64,000 nucleotides of DNA from Sphingomonas glacialis. Its GTDB lineage: Bacteria > Pseudomonadota > Alphaproteobacteria > Sphingomonadales > Sphingomonadaceae. The stretch is taken from NCBI RefSeq assembly GCF_006439055.1, contig NZ_RCZC01000001.1, forward strand, positions 620,001 to 684,000. Direction: 5' to 3'. A model generated the notes under the pieces. The model was not told where the DNA came from. It saw only the letters and a list, made by a program, of their open reading frames with translations, and did no database searches. Shown one piece after another: positions 55,154-64,000 of the stretch (position 1 is the first letter of the stretch; each line of letters starts with the position of its first letter). A program made the translations under genes and the position numbers.

Positions 55154-55800
55154 CGGACCACCAGGATGGGCGTATAGAGTCGCACCACCTCAAGATCGCC
55201 GACGACCACCGCGTTCCCGGCTTGGACCCAGCTATGCGCGGCAAAGGGATGGAGGCGGACGCCGAAGAGCAGCGCGCTATCCACCCCATCGTGGCGACAG
55301 CGCTGCTGCGCCGCGATTGCGCGCGGCAGGCACTGGTCGGCAGCGCGCATGAACAAGGCACTTGTCACGAAGGCCCGCGCGATCCGCCGCAGGCGGACTT
55401 CGTCCTTTGGCAAGGTTCCCGCGCCCTGATGCACTGCGAGAGACGCGATGATTTGCGCAAGGGGCCTGCGCTTCAAGGCGCGACGGGCGCGAAACTGTCC
55501 GGCAACGGCGGCGAAAAGATCGGGGATCGACAGGCTGGTGCCATCGACGATCGCCAAGTCGCGCGAAGCCGGCATGAACTCGGCAGCGGGCGCAGGCCCG
55601 CCCTCGCCCGGTTGGGTTATGCCACTTGCCATAAGCCTGGCGTTATCCTCGCTCGAAAGGGCGTCTCCCGACGCCCAGCGCAGGAACAATTGGTCGAGCG
55701 CTTCTGGAAGGCAGAAATACCGATCGCGCTCGAGATCGAGGAAGACAGCCTTTCCAGTGCATATGCACCAAGACAGTCCAAGGCGAAGAGCGAGGCGCAT
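55150..55800 (-). CDS. Lasso-peptide leader protease B (RRE plus transglutaminase-like)
   Basis: The product is 216 residues, the fused proteobacterial form. Residues 1-80 resemble the PqqD-like precursor-recognition element (GKAVFLDLERDRYFCLP). Residues 110-216 are the cysteine protease with the likely triad Cys157 (ADQCLPRA), His189 (AAHSW) and Asp202 (VVVGDLE). It binds the leader of the precursor and removes it, working with the cyclase. It lies 57 bases downstream of the precursor gene and overlaps the C gene by 4 bases. Confidence 0.92.
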   Translation of the reverse strand: MRLALRLGLSWCICTGKAVFLDLERDRYFCLPEALDQLFLRWASGDALSSEDNARLMASGITQPGEGGPAPAAEFMPASRDLAIVDGTSLSIPDLFAAVAGQFRARRALKRRPLAQIIASLAVHQGAGTLPKDEVRLRRIARAFVTSALFMRAADQCLPRAIAAQQRCRHDGVDSALLFGVRLHPFAAHSWVQAGNAVVVGDLEVVRLYTPILVVR

Positions 55801-55857
55801 GGCGGCGTGGCGCAGGCTAAGGCGCGCACCCCGATGGGGGCACGCGCCCGCTTCCCG

Positions 55858-55983
55858 TCAGTCGTCGCTGAGGCCCATCGGGAGCTGCTGCCCGAATTCC
55901 AGGTCGGCGATGCCGGGCGTAACGCCCTTGGTGTCGCTGCTCACGACGCCGAGTTCGATCGTGTCTTCATGTTCGCGGTTCAT
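55858..55983 (-). CDS. Lasso-peptide precursor A
   Basis: A 41-residue open frame stands directly upstream of B with a strong site GGAGG 6-7 bases before the ATG. The leader begins MNREHEDTIELGVVSSD and ends T-K, with Thr at the penultimate position that B/C systems require. The core begins with Gly: the segment GVTPGIAD would form an 8-residue ring closed between Gly1 and Asp8; a 14-residue tail follows, starting LEF and ending GLSDD. Glu10 is too far for known rings. Core length is 22. The product resembles sphingopyxin/astexin-type peptides in style but I do not recognise this sequence. Confidence 0.9.
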   Translation of the reverse strand: MNREHEDTIELGVVSSDTKGVTPGIADLEFGQQLPMGLSDD

Positions 55984-56056
55984 GGTAGTCCTCCATTGAG
56001 AGAAACGTCATGGCCATGACACGAACAATGTACGGGCTATCGCGATTATTAGAATC

Positions 56057-56073
56057 TTATAATCAGATTATAA
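56057..56073. promoter_or_regulatory. A+T-rich perfect palindrome upstream of lasso precursor
   Basis: TTATAATC-A-GATTATAA lies 74-90 bases upstream of the precursor ATG within the only A+T-rich stretch in the locus (about 56041-56082). It may be the promoter core, a regulator site, or both. Confidence 0.5.
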
Positions 56074-56235
56074 TTCGATTGTTTTCGGGCCAACTTCATC
56101 AAATGAGCCGGGCGGGAAAAGCATGCTTGGACATGCGCCACCATCTTTAGCCAAGCGGCCTGGACATAATGGTGGCCACCCGGCCGCAATGATATTTTCG
56201 TCAAAGTTACTTCTGATTGGTTAGGGGCAACGCGC

Positions 56236-56270
56236 CGCTGCCCAAACGGTGCCACCGCCACCGGGCAGCG
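56236..56270 (-). terminator. Hairpin downstream of fecR-like gene
   Basis: CGCTGCCC and GGGCAGCG pair over 8 bp around a 19-base loop that can itself fold (GGTG/CACC). It lies 57 bases after the fecR-like stop and before the lasso promoter region. No U-run, so it may be a Rho-assisted terminator or attenuator. Confidence 0.4.
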
Positions 56271-56326
56271 TGTTTGAGTCTAGGCCGATTGCCTTGCGCG
56301 CAATGCCTATTTCGCCGCACCGCGCG

Positions 56327-57376
56327 TCATTTGCGGGCTTGGCTTCCATCCGGCGCATCACCTGCCGGTGCCAAGACGATCTCATGTGCGTCGCTCGCGT
56401 CCACGCCCCGGCCGAACAATGCACCAAGCCGCCGCGCCAGCAGTTCGGTATCGTCGACGCGGAACCGTCCCGAAACACGCCGGTCAGCAAGCGAAGCATC
56501 GGCGAGCCGGATCGGGCGAGCGGCGCCTTGGTTTGCGATGGCGACCAGTTCGAAAACCGGGATAGCCCCGAAGTCGCGCGCTGCGGCCGAGGGCGTGGCG
56601 GTTGCGGCGGCTGGCGGCCCGGGAGTTGCCCGGACATCCGGCTGTGCAATGAAGTTGATGCTTTGACCGGCCGCGAGCTTGCGGATGGCGGGCTGCGTGG
56701 TGGCTGACGGGCGCGGCAGGGCCACGTCGACCGCGCCGCGCAGCAGCCGCACTTCGACCTTCCCCGACCTCGCCAGAGCCACCTCGAAGATTGTGCCGCG
56801 GGCCGTTACGCTGCCCCCTCCGGCAAGGACGATAAAGGGTCGCCGTTCATGCGCGACTTCGAACCGTGCCTGTCCCTGCAGCAACCTGAAGCTGCGCTGG
56901 CGATCGCCGATGTCGATATTGAGCACCGTCTCGTCGCCAAGACGCACGGTCGAGCCATCGGCAAGCTGCACCACCTCTGCCTTGCCGGCCATTGTCGAGA
57001 TTGTGCGATGGTCGGTCGTGGCGGCAACGGCTTCGCGCCGGTCCGGTGGTGGTCCCGAAGAGTGCGATACGACCCACCCACCGATGCCGATCGCACAGGC
57101 AGCCATGCTCGCCAGCGCCACTACCAAGGCCCGGCTTCGCCCGGGCGGCGCAATTACTGGATCGGGTTGGTCGGGCTCCGCGAGCAGCTTTCCCAACGCG
57201 AAGATCTCGGCCACACGATTATAGGCGACGCGGTGCTCGGCCGCCTGCGCGAGCCATGCCTCGAATGCCGGGCGGCCGTGTTCGGCATCGGGACTGCGCA
57301 TGCCCGCGAACCAATGCGCCGCCTCGCGGGCGAGCAACTCGCCGCCGTCCTCAGCTTTCCCGTCGGCGATCGTCAT
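56327..57376 (-). CDS. FecR-like anti-sigma factor (lasso locus)
   Basis: The product is 349 residues. The N-terminal cytoplasmic part (EAAHWFAGMRSPD, FEAWLAQAAEHRVAYNRV) is the DUF4880 sigma-binding segment. One TM segment (ALVVALASMAACAIGIGGWVV, about 85-106) leads to a FecR domain (TMAGKAEVVQLADGSTVRLGDETVL) and a C-terminal STN-like region (VSGRFRVDDTELLARRLG). ATG 57376 overlaps the sigma gene stop (ATGA). It should hold the sigma factor until the STN receptor reports ligand uptake. Confidence 0.9.
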   Translation of the reverse strand: MTIADGKAEDGGELLAREAAHWFAGMRSPDAEHGRPAFEAWLAQAAEHRVAYNRVAEIFALGKLLAEPDQPDPVIAPPGRSRALVVALASMAACAIGIGGWVVSHSSGPPPDRREAVAATTDHRTISTMAGKAEVVQLADGSTVRLGDETVLNIDIGDRQRSFRLLQGQARFEVAHERRPFIVLAGGGSVTARGTIFEVALARSGKVEVRLLRGAVDVALPRPSATTQPAIRKLAAGQSINFIAQPDVRATPGPPAAATATPSAAARDFGAIPVFELVAIANQGAARPIRLADASLADRRVSGRFRVDDTELLARRLGALFGRGVDASDAHEIVLAPAGDAPDGSQARK

Positions 57377-57945
57377 TGCCCCAGGTCCTTGCCGATCCGC
57401 ACCAGCGCCTCTCCGACATGCCATTCGACGGTGCGAATGCTGATGTCGAGTTGAGTCGCGATTTCCTTGTAGCCCAGGCCGGCGATCCGGTGGAGCAGGA
57501 ACACCTCGCGCATGCGCGGCGGTAGCGCATCCACTGATGCCCGGTACCGCTCTCGCATCTCTGCCAGTTCGATCGCGTCCTCCTGGGTTGCGCGCGTGGC
57601 GGGCTCGTTCGCGTCGTCGATCGGCACGTGTGGCGTACGGTTCGGGACACGGCGGGAACGGTCGATCAGCAGGTTGCGCACGATCCGGTTGAGGAACGCC
57701 TCTGGCTGGCGAAGTCCCTCCCGGGCGCCAGAACCGAGCAGCCGCGCAAAGGCGTCGTGCACGACGTCGTTCGCGTCCTCGCTCGACTGCAGCCGCGCGT
57801 CGAGCCAGCGCCGCAGGCGCGGTGCCTGCTCGCGGTAGAGCGTATCGAAGCGCACCTGCCCGCTGCCGCCACCGGAGGCCTCGTCACGGTCGTGATCCTG
57901 CCGGCGCATCTTACAGCGAGCAGCCGCCGCGCGAGGCACGGACAT
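57373..57945 (-). CDS. ECF sigma factor, FecI type (lasso locus)
   Basis: The product is 190 residues. Region 2 is DTLYREQAPRLRRWLDARLQ with DANDVVHDAFARLL and FLNRIVRNLLIDRSRR; region 4 is LPPRMREVFLLHRIAGLGYKEIATQLDISIRTVEWHVGEAL. It belongs to the FecI-type ECF group regulated by FecR and TonB/STN receptors, all present in this locus. ATG 57945 gives the longest protein; ATG 57909 is also possible and neither has a clear ribosome site. It may transcribe the receptor and isopeptidase genes or the A-B-C genes. Confidence 0.9.
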   Translation of the reverse strand: MSVPRAAAARCKMRRQDHDRDEASGGGSGQVRFDTLYREQAPRLRRWLDARLQSSEDANDVVHDAFARLLGSGAREGLRQPEAFLNRIVRNLLIDRSRRVPNRTPHVPIDDANEPATRATQEDAIELAEMRERYRASVDALPPRMREVFLLHRIAGLGYKEIATQLDISIRTVEWHVGEALVRIGKDLGQ

Positions 57946-58320
57946 GGGAAAGGGTTCGCACGAGATCGGGTCTCGTGCCGGGCAATGCCTCGGGATATCA
58001 TCCGACCGCTCTGGTCGGACGCGTTTGATGCCTGGCGGTTAAGTCCGCAGCGCGCCGCCGGCCTTGACCGCGCTGCGCCGCGCAGTCTGCGGCACCTCGC
58101 CGATCTGCGCAACACTCTGCTTGGCCCGACAGCAAGTCTTTGCCTCGGCTACCGCCCGGGAGCCGGACGCCGCTCGTCGGGCGCGCCGCGACGTCCCGCA
58201 ACCCGCCCCCCGGCCGGGTGCTCCGCTGGCGCTGCGCCCTGCGGTGCGGGCCGCCGCTGGTTCGCGCCCGCTGGTGCGACGCCGACCGGCCCCTCCGGGT
58301 CGGCGAAACGGAGCAAGCCC
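57946..58320. other. Divergent intergenic region
   Basis: This 375-base stretch lies between the ECF sigma gene (minus) and the sigma region-4 gene (plus) and should hold both promoters. It contains one perfect inverted repeat, TCCGACC-N5-GGTCGGA at 58001-58019, possibly an operator. No gene is supported. Confidence 0.45.
58001..58019. repeat. Inverted repeat TCCGACC-N5-GGTCGGA
   Basis: Perfect 7-bp arms 56 bases upstream of the ECF sigma start. It could be an operator; no other copy was noticed in the window. Confidence 0.35.
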
Positions 58321-58611
58321 ATGTCTCATGACCAAGTCAGCCTGAAAGCGATGCGCCGCGCTGTCGCGGCGCTACCCGAACGCGAGCGGTCGGTATTCTG
58401 GCTGTGCGCGGTGGACGGGCTGGACTATCGCGCGATTGCCGAGCGGCTTGGCATCAGCCTCGCGGAGGTTGAGCGGCTGCTCGCAGCGGCGCTTCTGGCG
58501 ATTGACCGTCACCTCGGGGGCGCGGCATGTGTACCCGATCCTGTCAGTTCCGGCGCCAAACCTTTCGCCTCCCGGTTGCATCGCCTCGCGCGCTGGTTAG
58601 GGTTCGGCTGA
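58321..58611 (+). CDS. Stand-alone sigma-70 region 4 protein
   Basis: The product is 96 residues and contains only a sigma region-4 helix-turn-helix: LPERERSVFWLCAVDGLDYRAIAERLGISLAEVERLLAAAL. Region 2 is absent, so it cannot act as a normal sigma factor; it may bind the beta flap or DNA as an accessory regulator. Its stop TGA overlaps the ATG of the next gene (TGATG), so the two are translationally coupled. This pairing with an MNT-HEPN protein suggests a regulator-effector unit; that is inference. Confidence 0.78.
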   Translation: MSHDQVSLKAMRRAVAALPERERSVFWLCAVDGLDYRAIAERLGISLAEVERLLAAALLAIDRHLGGAACVPDPVSSGAKPFASRLHRLARWLGFG

Positions 58612-59534
58612 TGCGTACCGATCTCGACCATTTGCCACCGGCCAAGCAGCGCGAGCTCGAGCGCGTGGTGCAAATCCTGTTCGAGGAATTCGGCGACGCG
58701 ACCGCTATCGCGACGTCGGCCTGGAAGAAGCAGGGCCGCATCCTCAAGGTCATCCTGTACGGCAGCTATGCGCGCGGCGGCTGGGTCGACGAGCCGCATA
58801 CCGCCAAGGGCTACCAGTCCGATTTCGATCTGCTGGTCATCGTCAACCACGACAAGCTCACCGACCGCGTCGAGTTCTGGTCCACCGCCGAGGACCGGCT
58901 CAACCGCGAGCTAGCGGTCACCCGGACGCTGCGGACCCCGGTCAATTTCATCGTCCATACGCTGCAGGAGGTGAATGACGGCCTCGCCCATGGTCGCTAC
59001 TTCTTCATGGACGTCGCGCAGGATGGCATCGCGCTATACGAGAGCGACAGTACCAAGCTCCACGAACCCAAGCCGAAGACTCCGCTGCAGGCGCTGGCGA
59101 TGGCGAAGGAATACTTTGGGGAGTGGTTTCCGGCCGCCGCTGGCCGTCTCGACACAGCGAAATACGTCATAGACCAAGGGCGTTTCAAAGAAGCGGCGTT
59201 TGATCTCCACCAGACATCCGAATTCTTGTATCACTGCGTCCTGCTCGTTTGCACCTTCTATACGCCACACGTGCACAACCTGGGTTTCCTCCGCACCCAG
59301 GCCGAGCGCATCGATCCCCGCCTGATCGACGCATGGCCACGCGACAGCCGTCTCGACCGCGCCCGCTTCGAGAAGCTCAAAGAAGCCTATGTGAAGGCGC
59401 GCTATTCGAAGCATTATCGGATCAGCACCGAGGAGCTTGCGTGGCTCAGCGAGCGGGTCGAGGTGCTGGGCCGCGCCGTCCAAGTCATCTGCGAGGAACA
59501 GATCGCCGCGCTGGAGCGCAGCGCCGCTGCCTGA
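58611..59534 (+). CDS. MNT nucleotidyltransferase fused to HEPN domain
   Basis: The product is 307 residues. The N-terminal half is a minimal nucleotidyltransferase with the motif GSYARGG followed by SDFDLLVIV, the metal-binding Asp pair. The C-terminal half (AAAGRLDTAKYVIDQGRFKEAAFDLHQTSEFLYHCVLLV) is a HEPN helical domain. Separate MNT and HEPN proteins form antitoxin-toxin pairs in which MNT adenylylates the HEPN RNase; here they are fused. The RNase motif RxxxxH is not evident in the segment I can read, so the HEPN part may be inactive. Coupled to the sigma region-4 gene. Confidence 0.85.
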   Translation: MRTDLDHLPPAKQRELERVVQILFEEFGDATAIATSAWKKQGRILKVILYGSYARGGWVDEPHTAKGYQSDFDLLVIVNHDKLTDRVEFWSTAEDRLNRELAVTRTLRTPVNFIVHTLQEVNDGLAHGRYFFMDVAQDGIALYESDSTKLHEPKPKTPLQALAMAKEYFGEWFPAAAGRLDTAKYVIDQGRFKEAAFDLHQTSEFLYHCVLLVCTFYTPHVHNLGFLRTQAERIDPRLIDAWPRDSRLDRARFEKLKEAYVKARYSKHYRISTEELAWLSERVEVLGRAVQVICEEQIAALERSAAA

Positions 59535-60037
59535 TCCGGGGTGCGGCCAGCCCGTTCATCGCGCCGGGCTTTTTGATCCTACATGCGGGCGGGCCGGCTG
59601 CTATCGACCAACTTAAGCCATTCCCCTACCATCGGGAAACTGGCAGCTTTTGACCGTACCCGCCACTCCCGGTCAAACGACGGGGCCGGCAGCAATGCGC
59701 TTGGGGCATAACGCTGACAAGCGATCGACCTCCTTTCAAAGCAACGATCGCTTCACCATGCGTTGGACTCGCGCGGAAAGTCGACTGTCGGACCTATCGT
59801 CGTTCCCATTGCCGACATCGCGCCTGTCAGAAGCTGTCCCAATCGTCGCCAGCGCCAGCCATTGCCGGCCGCTGCGGCAACCACGAACGGCGATCGCGCG
59901 GTTGCTATGACGACTTTGCGGTGCTGGCGCATCGTTACAAGGCTGACCGAATGAACGTGCGCGACCCCGTGTTTCCGACGCGTTACGGCGAGAAACGATG
60001 CGGCCGCCTCCGAAATCATGCTGTTTAGATGCGCGAG
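59535..60037. other. Intergenic region, no gene recognised
   Basis: About 500 bases between convergent genes. Several open frames on both strands show no recognisable protein. No terminator with a U-run is visible. Confidence 0.4.
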
Positions 60038-63421
<3,384 letters not shown>

Positions 63422-64000
63422 ACTTTACTCGCAACGTTACTGGCGGGCTGGCCGACAACCTACGCATACCTGGACCGTAGATTTGTCGATAGCCCGGGAA
63501 TCTGGTCACTTGCCGAAGATCGCATGAGTCTGCTGCGACTAAAGAAGTCGCCGCAACTGCAGGCCTAACGATCGAACATGCGCGGAGGCCCGGCCGATTT
63601 GTATGCCCGCTACCAAAGCAGCCAAAGTGCGCTTCGGCGCTAGATAGGCCCAACGATGGCCAAGCGGCAGCTATTTCAGGTTGAGGCCGCAAGCTAGCGG
63701 CCAGGCTTAAGCCTTGGAGGGCAGGATGCCGAAGGTTCGCGAGTGACCGCCGCTGCCGAAAAAATTCGTTCGCCGTGCGGTCTGCGAACTTCGTCCCACT
63801 TTCAGCACTTCACCGCCCGCTTCGGCGGCGGCTCTACGGCACGTTCTATCGAGATGAACGGATCTCTGAAGTTGGGGATCACGAAAGCACCGCTGAATGT
63901 CGCGTTGTGGGTCGTAGCTGCCGATAAGTAGCCATTCTGTACCCCCGCACCGCCAGATCTCAATCCTCACCCTATGGCTCTCGACAGCGGCCGCTCCTGC
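63422..64000. other. Terminal region, no firm gene
   Basis: The kinase promoter should lie at its left end. A minus-strand frame from GTG 63970 to 63707 encodes 87 residues (IEIWRCGGTEWLLIGSYDPQ at the start) without recognised family; I cannot decide whether it is real. Confidence 0.35.

Noticed and set aside
59535..60037. Possible small genes between the MNT-HEPN and kinase genes
   Set aside because: Frames on both strands lack ribosome sites and recognisable protein features.

Overview
The window is high-GC DNA that looks like the chromosome of a Sphingomonadaceae-type alphaproteobacterium (Sphingomonas sensu lato). Supporting signs are many DUF4402 secreted proteins, sphingomonad-style TonB-dependent receptors, a subclass B3 metallo-beta-lactamase of the active-site-Glu type known from Sphingobium, a proteobacterial lasso-peptide cluster with its own isopeptidase, and two bacteriochlorophyll-associated genes (bciA and an AerR/PpaA-like B12 protein). 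This assignment is inferred from gene content; no rRNA or other marker is present.

Layout. 1-5.1 kb: the end of an L,D-transpeptidase, a small lipoprotein, a CPA1 Na+/H+ antiporter and the acetate symporter pair yjcH-actP. 5.4-15.9 kb, all minus strand: a hybrid histidine kinase, a FixJ-type regulator, five DUF4402 pilin-like subunits, a PapD-like chaperone and a large usher-like protein broken by a one-base frameshift. 16.1-23.1 kb: a TonB receptor block with secreted proteins of unknown function and a double GntR/FCD regulator. 23.3-26 kb: an ankyrin remnant, a DUF3253 protein, and a B3-E metallo-beta-lactamase divergent from ampR. 26.3-30.6 kb: an ABC exporter with a CrtC/AttH-like protein. 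30.8-37.9 kb: the B12-binding regulator, bciA, a phosphoesterase, a SirB1-like protein, and an overlapping pair of DJ-1/PfpI proteins (a lipoprotein and a GlxA-type regulator).

38.5-44.8 kb is the most interesting region: an RNA-repair and RNA-surveillance module. rtcR (CARF plus sigma-54 AAA+) is divergent from an operon of rsr (Ro60/TROVE), five tandem tRNA-mimicking Y RNAs, rtcB and rtcA. The intergenic region has a perfect-consensus -24/-12 promoter, a perfect inverted repeat as likely RtcR site, and two strong hairpins in the leader. Each Y RNA has its own covarying terminal helix, an internal loop, a second covarying helix and a circularly permuted tRNA-like domain. In four of the five, the acceptor-like stem is closed by a tetraloop or other short loop.

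45-48.6 kb is a mobile-DNA scrapyard: an IS3-type remnant, an intact IS5/IS427-type element with a -1 frameshift signal, and two decayed tyrosine integrases. 48.6-57.9 kb is a lasso-peptide locus: STN-type TonB receptor and isopeptidase on plus; precursor A (41 aa, previously too short to be called), B, C, and FecR/FecI regulators on minus. 58.3-63.4 kb: a stand-alone sigma region-4 protein coupled to an MNT-HEPN protein, then a six-PAS hybrid histidine kinase.
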